A stretch of 64,000 nucleotides of DNA from Actinomadura opuntiae (GTDB lineage: Bacteria > Actinomycetota > Actinomycetes > Streptosporangiales > Streptosporangiaceae). The notes beneath the pieces were generated by a model, which was given only the letters and a program-made list of their open reading frames with translations, was not told where the DNA came from and searched no databases. Below are positions 43,092-51,928 of the stretch, in pieces. Position numbers and translations under genes: made by a program. The stretch spans positions 62,001-126,000 of the forward strand of contig NZ_JASNWF010000014.1 of the NCBI RefSeq assembly GCF_030283205.1, written 5' to 3'. How positions within the stretch are numbered: position 1 is the stretch's first letter; each line of letters opens with the position of its first letter.

Positions 43092-44102
43092 TCAGGGCGG
43101 CGGAGCGGAGCGCTTGAGGGTCTCGGTCGGGGTCTCGCCGAAACGCTGCCGGTAGTGCGCCGCGAACCGGCTCATGTGCAGGTAGCCCGCCGCCGTCGCG
43201 ACACCGGAGACCGTCGCGCCGCCCGGCGCGGCGCCGCGGAGGGCGGCGCGGGCGTGGTCGAGCCGCACCCCGCGCAGCAGCTGCGTCGGCGTGATCCCCC
43301 ACTGGTCGCGGCAGATCGCCTGGAGCTGCCGGATCCCGATCCCGGCCGCCGCGGCGATGTCGGACGCGCCGATCGGCCGATGGTGGTGCGTCTCCACCCA
43401 CTCCCGGATGAAACCGGCGAGATGGTGCGGGACGCGCCGCGGCGGCTCCGCCAGCTCGGGCATGGCCGTGTGCGGCAGCCCGAGCAGGATCGCGGTCAGC
43501 AGCGACTCCTCCAGGCTGCGCGCCGCCAGCGGATGCAGCCCCTCGGACGCGGTGTCGTCCAGCACCGCGCAGACGTGCCGCCACGTCCGCTCGACGATCG
43601 ACGCGGGCGCGATGGCCGGGGCGTCCACGCTGTGGAAGCGCAGCGGCGGCTCGTACGCGCGGCCGAGGAACCCGCCGAGGTGGTCGGCGAGCCGGCCGGT
43701 GCTCGTCGCGATCACCAGGCAGCCGTGCCGCGGGTCCGGGGTCAGCCGCATCGGCTCGTCGTGCGACACCACGAGGCTGCCGCCCGCGGTGTCGCGGCTG
43801 CGGGACGCCCGGTACTCCACGCCCATCGGCGCGATCGGCGCGCACAGCGCGAACGCGCCCTCGGTCGGCGGCGTGTCGACGATGACGCCGGCGCCGCCGT
43901 AGCGGACCCAGACGAGCTTGACCGCGCCGACGCCCAGCGCGTTGACCAGGCCGTCCAGCGGACGCCCGGGGGCGCGCGCCTGGAGGTCGTGGCCGACCGC
44001 GAACGGCTCGACCGTCGCGTGCAGCACGTCGATGTCGGAGCTGGCGACGCGCTGGAACGGCGACAGCGGCGGCTTCTCCTCCTGGGGGGCCGCGGCGGTC
44101 AT
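43092..44102 (-). CDS. AraC-family transcriptional regulator
   Basis: A 336-residue regulator with an N-terminal AraC-binding-like domain ('LVWVRYGGAGVIVDTPPTEG', 'LVVSHDEPMRLTPDP') and a C-terminal double HTH: 'GASDIAAAAGIGIRQLQAIC', 'WGITPTQLLRGVRLDHARAA', 'SGVATAAGYLHMSRFAAHYR', 'FGETPTETLKR'. It follows the flavin-dependent monooxygenase gene with an ATGA overlap, so it is in the same operon and may control it. The ligand is unknown. Confidence 0.9.
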   Translation of the reverse strand: MTAAAPQEEKPPLSPFQRVASSDIDVLHATVEPFAVGHDLQARAPGRPLDGLVNALGVGAVKLVWVRYGGAGVIVDTPPTEGAFALCAPIAPMGVEYRASRSRDTAGGSLVVSHDEPMRLTPDPRHGCLVIATSTGRLADHLGGFLGRAYEPPLRFHSVDAPAIAPASIVERTWRHVCAVLDDTASEGLHPLAARSLEESLLTAILLGLPHTAMPELAEPPRRVPHHLAGFIREWVETHHHRPIGASDIAAAAGIGIRQLQAICRDQWGITPTQLLRGVRLDHARAALRGAAPGGATVSGVATAAGYLHMSRFAAHYRQRFGETPTETLKRSAPPP

Positions 44103-45196
44103 GGCGAGCCGCCCGATCCCGAGGCCGCCGGCAGGACGCCGCGGGCCCGCAGCCTCGGCATCACCTCGTCGGCGAAGTAGCCCAGCTCGCCGGCGTAGTC
44201 GAGGAACGACAGCGCGATCCCGTCGAAGCCGGCGCGGGCGAATCCGGCGAGGCCGTCCGCGACGTCGTCGGGGTCGCCGACCAGCGGGCAGCTGCCGTGC
44301 CCGGCGGCGAACCGGTCCCGGTAGATCCGCAGCATCTCGGGCGTGAACGACTGCGCGTGCAGGCCCTGCAGGCGCATCACCTCGTCCACGGCCGGCCAGT
44401 CGGCGTGCTCATCGGCGTAGTAGTGCAACTGCTCCTCCGCTTCGGCGCGGGTGGGGCGGCAGACGACGTGCCCCAGCGTGAAGACGCCGACCGTCCGGCC
44501 GTGGGACGCGGCCTCCGCGCGGATGGCGGCGACGATCTCCGCCCCGTCCTCCGGACCGGCGACGACCGTGAACGCGCGGTCGGCGTTGCGGGCGGCGAAC
44601 GACCGGCCCTGCCGGGACGACCCCGCGTTGATCACCGGCAGGCTGTGCCCGTTGTACGGCTTCGGCGATCCGACGACCCGCCTGAGGTGGAAGTACCGCC
44701 CGTCGTGGTCGAACGGCTCGGTGCTCGACCAGATGCGTTTGACGATGTCCCACCATTCCTGCGCGTAGGCGTACCGGGTGTCGTGGTCGTCGGGGAGCGC
44801 GAGGCCGAACATCGCGTACTCGGGCGCGTGCCAGCCCGCGACGATGTTCAGCCCGACGCGTCCCCGGCCGAGGTGGTCGGCGGTCGCGAGCTGCTTGGCG
44901 GCGACGACCGGGTGGTGGAACGCCGTGTGGACGGTCGTGAAGACGCGGACGCGCGCGGTGTTCGCGAGCAGGCCGGACGCCCACACCAGCGGGTCGAGGA
45001 CGCTCTGGTGGAAGCCGGTGTCCGGGCCCCAGTCCGTCCAGCGGGCGACGGGGAGCAGGAAGTCGATTCCGGCCTCGTCGGCGAGGCGCGCGAGGCGCAG
45101 ATTGTTGTCCCAGGTCGCGCGCCATCTTTCCGGAACCGTGGTTATCGCCAGTCCCGATTCGGTGTTGGGGGAGAACAGGCCGAGCTGGAATCCCAT
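44099..45196 (-). CDS. LLM-class flavin-dependent monooxygenase
   Basis: A 365-residue luciferase-like monooxygenase of the SsuD/NtaA-like group: 'FQLGLFSPNTESGLAIT', 'NLRLARLADEAGIDFLLPVA', 'ATADHLGRGRVGLNIVAGWH', 'PEYAMFGLALPDDHDTRYAY', 'HSLPVINAGSSRQGRSFAAR' and 'LVGDPDDVADGLAGFARAGF'. It needs FMNH2 from a separate reductase, which is not nearby. Likely substrates are sulfonates, dibenzothiophene-type compounds or pyrimidine-like N-heterocycles (RutA is close in style); I cannot choose. First gene of a two-gene operon with the AraC regulator. Confidence 0.88.
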   Translation of the reverse strand: MGFQLGLFSPNTESGLAITTVPERWRATWDNNLRLARLADEAGIDFLLPVARWTDWGPDTGFHQSVLDPLVWASGLLANTARVRVFTTVHTAFHHPVVAAKQLATADHLGRGRVGLNIVAGWHAPEYAMFGLALPDDHDTRYAYAQEWWDIVKRIWSSTEPFDHDGRYFHLRRVVGSPKPYNGHSLPVINAGSSRQGRSFAARNADRAFTVVAGPEDGAEIVAAIRAEAASHGRTVGVFTLGHVVCRPTRAEAEEQLHYYADEHADWPAVDEVMRLQGLHAQSFTPEMLRIYRDRFAAGHGSCPLVGDPDDVADGLAGFARAGFDGIALSFLDYAGELGYFADEVMPRLRARGVLPAASGSGGSP

Positions 45197-45286
45197 CCGA
45201 ATTCACCTTCGTCCGGCATCGTCCGCTTGCATCCGACTTTGCCCAGTATCGGAAGGGCGTCGGGTGCGGGCAATGGCCGGCGGCGT

Positions 45287-45610
45287 TCATATCGGGATGA
45301 CGCCGAGCGCGAGCCGGGCGAAAGGTCCGGACTGTCCGTTCTCTGTGGCGCGCCGGCCCTCCGCCGTCGCGTAGACGACGATCTGCGCCGACGTGTCGGG
45401 CCCGCCGGTGCAGCGGTGGGCCAGGGTCTGGACCACGTCGGTGAGGTGGGTGCCGCAGGAGTCGCCGGCGGGGGAGGCGGCGTCGCGGGTGGGCGCCGGC
45501 GCGCCGCCGCCGGTCTCCAGGCGGACCTGGAAGCAGGACGGGCGGCCGCATCCGGGCGCCGAGCAGACGTGCTGGTCGCCGAGCGGGGAGCGGGCGGGAT
45601 CGCTGGGCAT
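45287..45610 (-). CDS. Small Cys-containing hypothetical protein
   Basis: A 107-residue protein. 'CSAPGCGRPSCFQVRLETGG' near the N terminus and further 'SCGTHLTDVVQTLAHRCTGG' give four to five Cys and a CxxH-type spacing suggestive of zinc binding. The remainder is beta-like ('QIVVYATAEGRRA'). The ATG is preceded by GGAAGG. It lies 90 bp before the monooxygenase gene on the same strand and may be its operon leader. No family recognised. Confidence 0.6.
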   Translation of the reverse strand: MPSDPARSPLGDQHVCSAPGCGRPSCFQVRLETGGGAPAPTRDAASPAGDSCGTHLTDVVQTLAHRCTGGPDTSAQIVVYATAEGRRATENGQSGPFARLALGVIPI

Positions 45611-45849
45611 CGAAAGGCCTTCCGGCGCGGTCGCGAGCGGGTGATGGCGGGTCCCAGGGCACGCATGTCGCGTTCTTCCGGAAATTCGGTGCTCTTCGGC
45701 GGGGGTCGGTGGATCTTCTGTCTTCCTCGGGTGAAGAAGCGCGAGAACGTGCGGCATCAACTATGCCCGAGCCCGGTCATCCTTCGCAACGCTAACCGGA
45801 TAGTCAGCCGCGCTTTCCGGCTAGTGACACCGGGCTGTTTATGGCATTT

Positions 45850-47262
45850 CTACCTATTGTTGTGTTCCGTCCGGAAATGGCGGGAGACCAGGGCGGACAG
45901 CAGCGCCGCGCCGACCATGAACAGCCAGCCGTGCCGGAAGGCCGCCACCGGCGGCCGCACCCCGTCCCCCAGCAGCACCGTCAGCACCGCGATGCCGAGC
46001 GCCGAGCTGATCTGCCGCGCCATCATCAGCACCGCCGACCCCAGCGACAGCCGGTCCGCGGGCAGCGCCGCCGCGGACCCGAACAGCGGCGGCTGCAGCA
46101 GCGCCGTGCTCACCCCGACCAGCACCGCGCCGGGCACGAACATCGTCAGGTACTCCGGGCCGCCGGACGCGAACGCCGCCCACCAGCCGCAGCCGGCCGC
46201 CAGCGCCAGCCCGCCCAGCACCGCCGACGCGCGCCCGCCGATCCGTCCGACGATCCGTCCGGAGAACGGCGACATCACCACGCACGACAGCGGGATCGGC
46301 GCGATGCCCAGACCCGCCCGCACCACCGAGTAGTGCCACACCCCGGTGAAGAACAGCGACCCCGCCACCAGCGTCGCCGCGAACACCAGGTAGTAGAGGA
46401 AGACGCCGGAGACCGCCACCGCGAACGTCCGGTGCCGGAACAGGTCGAGGCCGATCACCGGGTTCGGGTGCCGCCACATGTGCGCCACCGCCAGCGCCCC
46501 GAGCACGACCGCCGCCACCGCGCACGCGGCCGTCCGGACCGACTCGTAACCCCAGGTCGAACCCTCGACGAGCAGCGCGGTCACCGCCGTCGCCGCGTTC
46601 AGCACCAGCGCCGACCCCAGCAGGTCGAGCCGCTGCCGCGCCTTCGGCGGCGTGTCCGGCAGCAGCCGCCTTCCCGCGACCATCGCCGCCGCCGTCACCG
46701 GCACGTTGATCAGGAAGATCCACCGCCAGCCCGCCATCAGCAGCAGCCCGCCGAGCACCGGTCCGCAGCCGCCGCCGAGCGCCGCCACCGCCGTCCAGAT
46801 CCCCATCACCGTGGGGTGCTCGCGCCTGGGGAACGCTGGCAGCGCGAGCCCGAGCGACGTCGGGACCAGCACCGCGCCCGCCGCCGCCTGGACGACCCGC
46901 GCCGCGACCAGCACCGGCAGCGTCGGCGCCCCCGCGCACCCGACCGACGCCAGGCCGAACAGCGCCATACCCGCGAGAAAGCTCTTCTTGCGGCTGGTGT
47001 CGTCCGCGAGCCGCCCCGCGGGGACGAGCAGCGCCGCAAGGACGATCGTGTACGCGTTCAGCACCCACGACACCTGCGGCAACGGCGCGCCGTCGAACGA
47101 GCGCCGCAGCGCCGGGAACGCCACGCTCACCGCGAACAGGTCGAGGATCGCCAGGAACTGGGCCGTCGACGCGACGGCCAGCACCAGCCAGCGCCGCGCG
47201 TCCACTGCTTGGGCAGGCGCTTCGGGGACGGCTTCCGGCTCGGATCGTGTTCGTGCACTCAT
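45850..47262 (-). CDS. DHA2-type MFS exporter
   Basis: A 470-residue major facilitator of the EmrB/QacA kind with about 14 TM segments. Motif A-like 'GRLADDTSRKKSFLAGMALF' follows TM2 and motif C-like 'GIWTAVAALGGGCGPVLGGL' lies in TM5. Divergently transcribed from a GlxA-like AraC-type regulator across 71 bp that hold a short palindrome, the usual arrangement for a regulated drug exporter. The substrate is unknown. Confidence 0.9.
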   Translation of the reverse strand: MSARTRSEPEAVPEAPAQAVDARRWLVLAVASTAQFLAILDLFAVSVAFPALRRSFDGAPLPQVSWVLNAYTIVLAALLVPAGRLADDTSRKKSFLAGMALFGLASVGCAGAPTLPVLVAARVVQAAAGAVLVPTSLGLALPAFPRREHPTVMGIWTAVAALGGGCGPVLGGLLLMAGWRWIFLINVPVTAAAMVAGRRLLPDTPPKARQRLDLLGSALVLNAATAVTALLVEGSTWGYESVRTAACAVAAVVLGALAVAHMWRHPNPVIGLDLFRHRTFAVAVSGVFLYYLVFAATLVAGSLFFTGVWHYSVVRAGLGIAPIPLSCVVMSPFSGRIVGRIGGRASAVLGGLALAAGCGWWAAFASGGPEYLTMFVPGAVLVGVSTALLQPPLFGSAAALPADRLSLGSAVLMMARQISSALGIAVLTVLLGDGVRPPVAAFRHGWLFMVGAALLSALVSRHFRTEHNNR

Positions 47263-47291
47263 GCCGTCAATGATCGAAACCGGCGGCGCCC

Positions 47292-47303
47292 GCCACGAGT
47301 GGC
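47292..47303. promoter_or_regulatory. Palindrome between divergent exporter and regulator genes
   Basis: GCCAC-GA-GTGGC lies near the centre of the 71-bp gap, just upstream of an A/T-rich segment (GTTCGATAGATTAC) that could hold a -10 box. It is a candidate operator for the AraC-type regulator. Confidence 0.5.
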
Positions 47304-47333
47304 AGGATTGACACTGTTCGATAGATTACTGAC

Positions 47334-48320
47334 ATGACGCGGATGCTGGCGATCCTGGTCGTCCCCGGCGCACCGATCTTCGAGGTCGCCATCCCCTGCC
47401 AGCTGTTCGGCTCGCCGCCGCCCTCCCCCACCGGCCCCTGGTACGACGTCCGGCTCTGCTCGCAGGGAGAGTCCCCGCTGCGCGGCTCGTCCGGGCAGGA
47501 CGACCTGCCCGGCGCCTTCCAGCTCGTCGCGCCGCACGGGCTGGACGTCCTCGACACGGCCGACACCGTGGTCATCCCGGCCACGGGCAACGTGTTGGCC
47601 GACCCGTCGCCGCAGGTCATCGAGGCCGTCCGCGCCGCCCACGCGCGGGGCGCCCGCATCGTCTCGCTCTGCTCCGGCGCGTTCGTCCTCGCCGCCGCCG
47701 GCCTCCTCGACGGGCGCCGCACCGCCCTGCACTGGAAGCACGCGCCCGTCCTGCGCGAGCGGTTCCCGGCCGTCGAGGACGACACGTCCGTCCTCTACAT
47801 CGACGACGGCGACCTGCTCACCGGCGCCGGCAACAGCGCCGGGATCGACCTCTGCCTGCACATCATCCGCCAGGACCTCGGCGCGGACGTCGCCAACGCC
47901 GTCGCCCGCCAGATGGTCGTCCCGCCGCACCGCACCGGCGGCCAGGCCCAGTACGTCGAGACGCCGCTCCCCCCGTCCGGCCGCGCCGACGGCCTCGCGC
48001 CCGTCCTGGAATGGGCGCTGACGCAGCTCGACCGCCCCGTCACCACCGCCGAACTCGCCGCCCGGGCCGGTCTGACCAGCCGCACCCTGATCCGCCGCTT
48101 CCACGCCGAAACGGGCACGACGCCCCTGCGCTGGCTCCTCGCCCAGCGCGTCATCCGGGCGCGGGAACTGCTGGAGGAGACCGACCTGTCCGTCGACCTC
48201 GTCGCCGAGAAATGCGGCCTCGGCACCGCACCCAACCTCCGCACCCATTTCGCCCGCGAACTCGGCGTCACCCCCAGCGAATACCGCCGAACCCACCGCC
48301 GCGTGACCACCGTCCAATAA
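47334..48320 (+). CDS. GlxA-family regulator (DJ-1/PfpI-like domain plus AraC HTH)
   Basis: A 328-residue protein. Residues 1-170 are an amidase-like DJ-1 domain ('ILVVPGAPIFEVAIPCQLFG', 'GARIVSLCSGAFVLAAAGLL' with the nucleophile-elbow Cys, 'DGRRTALHWKHAPVLRERFP'). Residues 220-328 hold the AraC double HTH ('AELAARAGLTSRTLIRRFHA', 'AEKCGLGTAPNLRTHFAREL'). Such regulators sense small amides or amines. It faces the MFS exporter gene and probably controls it. Confidence 0.92.
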   Translation: MTRMLAILVVPGAPIFEVAIPCQLFGSPPPSPTGPWYDVRLCSQGESPLRGSSGQDDLPGAFQLVAPHGLDVLDTADTVVIPATGNVLADPSPQVIEAVRAAHARGARIVSLCSGAFVLAAAGLLDGRRTALHWKHAPVLRERFPAVEDDTSVLYIDDGDLLTGAGNSAGIDLCLHIIRQDLGADVANAVARQMVVPPHRTGGQAQYVETPLPPSGRADGLAPVLEWALTQLDRPVTTAELAARAGLTSRTLIRRFHAETGTTPLRWLLAQRVIRARELLEETDLSVDLVAEKCGLGTAPNLRTHFARELGVTPSEYRRTHRRVTTVQ

Positions 48321-48581
48321 CGGTCGCGGCCGGTGCCCATAAGCACCCGCAAGACGCTCGCGATAGCGGCTGATGCGAGCCGTCGAGATCGATATCAGCC
48401 GTCCCGACCGAATCAGACTCCCGCGCGACCAGCACGCCGCACAGGGCATCAAACACCTCCCCGGCCGCAACCGGCAGCCAACTCCCGGGCAGGGCCGAGA
48501 CGGACCAGGCCGCCCTGCCCGGATCGTGCTCGTCCCCCTGACAACAGTGAACGTCGAGCCTGACGGCATATCGTGGTCACC
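48321..48581. other. Intergenic stretch, no gene recognised
   Basis: Both strands have short open frames (for example a 62-codon minus-strand one reading 'MFDALCGVLVARESDSVGTA'), but none has a ribosome-binding site or a family match. A decayed gene fragment is possible. The last 40 bp provide the leader of the following gene. Confidence 0.35.
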
Positions 48582-48971
48582 ATGGCCACGTGGGACGACG
48601 TGCGGCGCATCGCCCTCGCACTGCCCGAGACCGAGGAGACGCACAAGGGCCTCGGCCCGAAATGGACCGTCAGGGGCAAGCTCTTCGCGCTGGAACGCCC
48701 GCTCCGCAAATCCGACCTCGAGGCCCTCGGTGACACCGCACCGGACGGCCCGATCCTCGGCGCGCGCGTCCCCGACATCGGCGCCAAAGAGGCGCTCCTC
48801 GCCGACGCCCCGGACGTCTACTTCACCACCCCGCACTTCGACGGCTACCCGATGATCCTCGTCCGCCTGGACGAGATCCAGCGGGACGAGCTCGAAGAAC
48901 TCCTGGTCGAGGCATGGCTCGTCCAGGCCCCGAAACGCCTGGCCGCCCAGTACCTCGCCGAGCGTCCATGA
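48582..48971 (+). CDS. MmcQ/YjbR-family protein
   Basis: A 129-residue single-domain protein of the MmcQ/YjbR (DUF419) type: 'TWDDVRRIALALPETEETHK', 'WTVRGKLFALERPLRKSDLE', 'YFTTPHFDGYPMILVRLDEI', 'DELEELLVEAWLVQAPKRLA'. The fold resembles double-wing DNA-binding proteins, but function is unproved. Its stop overlaps the start of the EEP nuclease-like gene (ATGA), so both are made together. Confidence 0.85.
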   Translation: MATWDDVRRIALALPETEETHKGLGPKWTVRGKLFALERPLRKSDLEALGDTAPDGPILGARVPDIGAKEALLADAPDVYFTTPHFDGYPMILVRLDEIQRDELEELLVEAWLVQAPKRLAAQYLAERP

Positions 48972-49723
48972 AATTCGCCCTGCTGACGTTCAACACGCTC
49001 TTCCGAGGCGATTCCCGCGCCCGTACCAAGGCCCTCGGCCGGATCCTGGAGGAGTCGCCGTACGACGTGGTCTGCCTTCAGGAAGTGATATCGCCGCTGA
49101 ACCTGATGGCGCTCCGCCGCACCGCGCGGTCATATCCGCACATCGCGCACGGTCCGCTCGTTCCGCTGGTCCACGGCGGCCTGGTGACGCTCTCCCGTCA
49201 TCCCATCACCCGCCGCTACTTCCGCCCGTACACCTTCGCCGGGCCGCGCCGCCCCGAACACCTCATGCGCAAGGGCGTCCTGCTGACGCGCGTGCGGCTC
49301 GGGGACGAGCACGTGACGATCGCCAACACCCACCTGTCGGCCAACAAGACCGACGACTGGTCACGGACCAATCCTTACGCGCAGGCAGAGGCGAGCGAAC
49401 TCGCCGAACTCACCGGCTTGCTGGCGCACCCGACCCTGACCGACCCGCTGGTCGTCGCCGGCGACTTCAACGTTCCTCGGAACTCGCCGATCCTCCGCGA
49501 GTTCATCGAGGCGGCCAGGCTCCGGGATGTGCTGGACAATGACCCAGCGACCACCTATCGACCCAGCGCCGAACTCCCCGGCCCGAAGCCAATAGACCAG
49601 ATCCTCGCCAGCCCGCCCCTTCGAGCGACCACCAGTCTCGTCTTCAAGGAAAAGGTCGCCCTTCCGGATGGGCGCCTCATGTACCTTTCAGATCATTACG
49701 GGATAGCGGCCACCTTTGCGTGA
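48968..49723 (+). CDS. Endonuclease/exonuclease/phosphatase (EEP) family protein
   Basis: A 251-residue protein with the EEP metal-hydrolase motifs: 'FALLTFNTLFR' (Asn), 'YDVVCLQEVISP' (metal Glu), 'IANTHLSANKTDD' (His), 'LVVAGDFNVPRN' (Asp-x-Asn), and C-terminal 'MYLSDHYGIAATFA' (Asp-His). It could cleave DNA, phospholipids or nucleotides; family members range from ExoIII to sphingomyelinase. No signal peptide. It is the last gene before the palindromic arm of the HNH element, 52 bp downstream. Confidence 0.87.
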   Translation: MKFALLTFNTLFRGDSRARTKALGRILEESPYDVVCLQEVISPLNLMALRRTARSYPHIAHGPLVPLVHGGLVTLSRHPITRRYFRPYTFAGPRRPEHLMRKGVLLTRVRLGDEHVTIANTHLSANKTDDWSRTNPYAQAEASELAELTGLLAHPTLTDPLVVAGDFNVPRNSPILREFIEAARLRDVLDNDPATTYRPSAELPGPKPIDQILASPPLRATTSLVFKEKVALPDGRLMYLSDHYGIAATFA

Positions 49724-49774
49724 CCAGGGTGCGATGGAGGTTGGGCTTGTGAGGGATTCGAGCATGGGTTAAAA

Positions 49775-49966
49775 GGGCGGTGGGGGCGGCGCTGCGTACG
49801 GGGCCGCCCCTCCAAAGTCAAGGGCGCCTTCGGCGTCGCTTCGCGATGGACTTCGTCCACCCTTGACTTTGGAGCCTCTGCGGCCCCTGAGGCAGCGCCT
49901 AAGGGCAGGCTCCGCCTGCCCCGCCTGGTCGCGCCGCCCCCACCGCCCGCCCACGTCCGCGTGTTC
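49775..49966 (+). repeat. Left 192-bp inverted repeat (nested palindrome)
   Basis: Exact reverse complement of 51737-51928. The arm is itself a multi-stem palindrome. GGGCGGTGGGGGCGGCGC (49775-49792) pairs with 49931-49948. CTCCAAAGTCAAGGG (49810-49824) pairs with 49860-49874. GGGCAGGC pairs with GCCTGCCC across TCC (49903-49921). This is the architecture of REP/BIME-type elements or a structured RNA. Confidence 0.95.
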
Positions 49967-50110
49967 GACAAATCAACCCAAAGGGACAATTCACCGATCG
50001 CCTCAAGGGCGGGAAGGTGGGAGCGCGTCTACCTATATCTCGCCGCTGATCAACAGAAGGAAGTCCCCTTTCGATGTGCAATTGTCGGTCACCTAGGGTA
50101 CACTTTAGGT

Positions 50111-51385
50111 ATGCAGTCAGTGACGGTCGACCTTGAGGGCGCGTCCACCATGGAATTGGTGAACGCGCTCTCGACGATCGCCACTGAACTCGCCCAGCGA
50201 GAGGCCCCTGAATCGGCGGCCGCGTGCCTGGAACTCACCGAGGATCTGGTGGCCGCCTGCGATATGCAGGAAAGCGCACTGGCTGGATTCATCGGCCGAG
50301 TCGACGCCACCGGAGAGCAGCAGAGGTGGGGATTTCCCTCCACGCGGGCGTGGCTGCGGTCCCGCCTGGGGATGCGGGAGAACCGCGCCAAGGAACGCCT
50401 CGTGTTGGCCCGGCAACGGCACCGCCTACCGCAGGTGACCGAGCAACTGGCGGCCGGGGAGCTGTCCTACGGATACGCCACCACCATCAGCGACTCGGTC
50501 GCGCGGCTGGACGACGATGAATGCGCCGAGGCCGAACGGACCCTGCTGGGTTTCGTCGACCAGGGGTTCTCGCCGGGCAAGGTCGGAGTGTTCGGCCGCC
50601 GCATCCGCGACGTCATCGCCGAGAACAACGGCACCGACCGCGAACCCGAGGACGCCAAGCGCGGCTACGCCAAGTCCTGGATCACCAGCACCGGCTCCCT
50701 GGACGGCGGCCGCTACATCAAGGGGTGGCTGAACGCCGAGGACGCCGCGATCTGGGACGGCACACTCGCTCCGCTGGCCAAGCCGGCCGGGCCTGAGGAC
50801 CACCGCGACGTCGCCGAACGAACAGCAGCGGCGCTGTCGAGTGTGCTGTCCGGTGGACACAAGGCCACCAAGGTCACCGCCATCTGCGACCTGGAGACCC
50901 TCACCGGCGGCAACGCCCCGGGTCACCTCATCGACGGCACGCCGATCCCGGCTGAGCAGGTGCGCCGCATCGCCCTTGCGGCCGGAGTCTCCCCGCTGAT
51001 CCTGGGACGCGGGCACAACCCGCTGTACCTGGGATACCGGGAACGGTTCGCCACCCCGGCCCAACGCCGGGTCCTGGAAACCCTCTACCCCACCTGCGCG
51101 GTGCGGGAGTGCGAGATCCCCGGGACGCTGTGCGAGGTCGACCACGTCCACGGCTGGGCCCTCGGGAACTCGCCCACCGACATCGATCAGCTCACGCTCA
51201 CCTGCGGGTGGCACAACCGCTTCAAACACACCAGCCCGAAGCAGATCGGGATCAGCAAAGATCCGGACGGGCGATACATCTACCGCCTACTCCCACCATC
51301 CGACGCCAGGTCAAGAACCCGAACCGGGAATGGGCCGCCGGGCACACTCGGCCCACCAGATCCCGCCATCACCTGGGCCGCATAA
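50111..51385 (+). CDS. DUF222 HNH endonuclease (13E12-repeat-type)
   Basis: A 424-residue protein. Residues about 15-310 are the helical DUF222 domain ('ACDMQESALAGFIGRVDATG', 'STRAWLRSRLGMRENRAKER', 'ELSYGYATTISDSVARLDDD'). A C-terminal HNH nuclease domain follows with 'CEIPGTLCEVDHVHGWALGN' (Asp-His), 'DQLTLTCGWHNRFKH' (Asn, His) and two CxxC-like Cys pairs for zinc. The family includes the REP13E12 proteins of M. tuberculosis. Start ATG 50111 has no strong ribosome-binding site; the open frame reaches back into the left repeat arm. Codon use is slightly less extreme than in its neighbours. A 13-bp hairpin terminates it. Confidence 0.92.
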   Translation: MQSVTVDLEGASTMELVNALSTIATELAQREAPESAAACLELTEDLVAACDMQESALAGFIGRVDATGEQQRWGFPSTRAWLRSRLGMRENRAKERLVLARQRHRLPQVTEQLAAGELSYGYATTISDSVARLDDDECAEAERTLLGFVDQGFSPGKVGVFGRRIRDVIAENNGTDREPEDAKRGYAKSWITSTGSLDGGRYIKGWLNAEDAAIWDGTLAPLAKPAGPEDHRDVAERTAAALSSVLSGGHKATKVTAICDLETLTGGNAPGHLIDGTPIPAEQVRRIALAAGVSPLILGRGHNPLYLGYRERFATPAQRRVLETLYPTCAVRECEIPGTLCEVDHVHGWALGNSPTDIDQLTLTCGWHNRFKHTSPKQIGISKDPDGRYIYRLLPPSDARSRTRTGNGPPGTLGPPDPAITWAA

Positions 51386-51404
51386 CGGCCCCACCCGCAC
51401 ATGA

Positions 51405-51444
51405 CCGGTTCGCCCGAATCCACATGGGATCTCGGGCGAACCGG
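51405..51444 (+). terminator. Terminator of the HNH gene
   Basis: CCGGTTCGCCCGA (51405-51417) and TCGGGCGAACCGG (51432-51444) form a perfect 13-bp stem with a 14-base loop, 20 bp after the stop codon. CATG brackets both arms. Confidence 0.85.
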
Positions 51445-51445
51445 C

Positions 51446-51736
51446 ATGCCCACATCACTCGCGGCCCTCCCCGATCCACCGACACCCGCGGTGGCCAGTC
51501 CAGCTCGGACATCCCCGCCCCAGCCTCGCCAGCGCCCTCCCTGCACCGCAGTACGCGAGGGCGCCGACATCCCCAGCGCTGCAGTCCGGGATGCTGCCTG
51601 CCCTCAATGACGAGCCAAGGCACACATGCTCTCCTCCCATGGCTGCCCCACCGACCGGCTACGCGGCTCTCAACACCACCGGCCCGGTGAAGCGGCGCGC
51701 CCCTCGGCCCTTCGCCCGATGCATACCTATTTCTTG
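51446..51736. other. Gene-free DNA between HNH terminator and right repeat arm
   Basis: Frames here are short and C-rich with no ribosome-binding sites or family resemblance, so I see no gene. It is cargo-free spacer inside the candidate element. Confidence 0.4.
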
Positions 51737-51928
51737 GAACACGCGGACGTGGGCGGGCGGTGGGGGCGGCGCGACCAGGCGGGGCAGGCGGAGCCTGCCC
51801 TTAGGCGCTGCCTCAGGGGCCGCAGAGGCTCCAAAGTCAAGGGTGGACGAAGTCCATCGCGAAGCGACGCCGAAGGCGCCCTTGACTTTGGAGGGGCGGC
51901 CCCGTACGCAGCGCCGCCCCCACCGCCC
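51737..51928 (-). repeat. Right 192-bp inverted repeat (nested palindrome)
   Basis: Exact reverse complement of the left arm over 192 bases, with the same three internal stems. Outside it, GCTCGCCCTTTGCCCATG resembles the left flank's CATGGGTTAAAAGGG in reverse complement, apart from an 8-bp insertion. Confidence 0.95.

Noticed and set aside
48268..48456. Minus-strand 62-codon frame reading MFDALCGVLVARESDSVG
   Set aside because: It partly overlaps the GlxA-like gene, has no ribosome-binding site and no family match, so it is listed only as part of an unassigned gap.
49967..51736. Target-site duplication or integrase/transposase signs at the HNH element
   Set aside because: No direct duplication flanks the arms, and the only internal gene is the DUF222-HNH protein, so assignment to a known transposon class is not supported.
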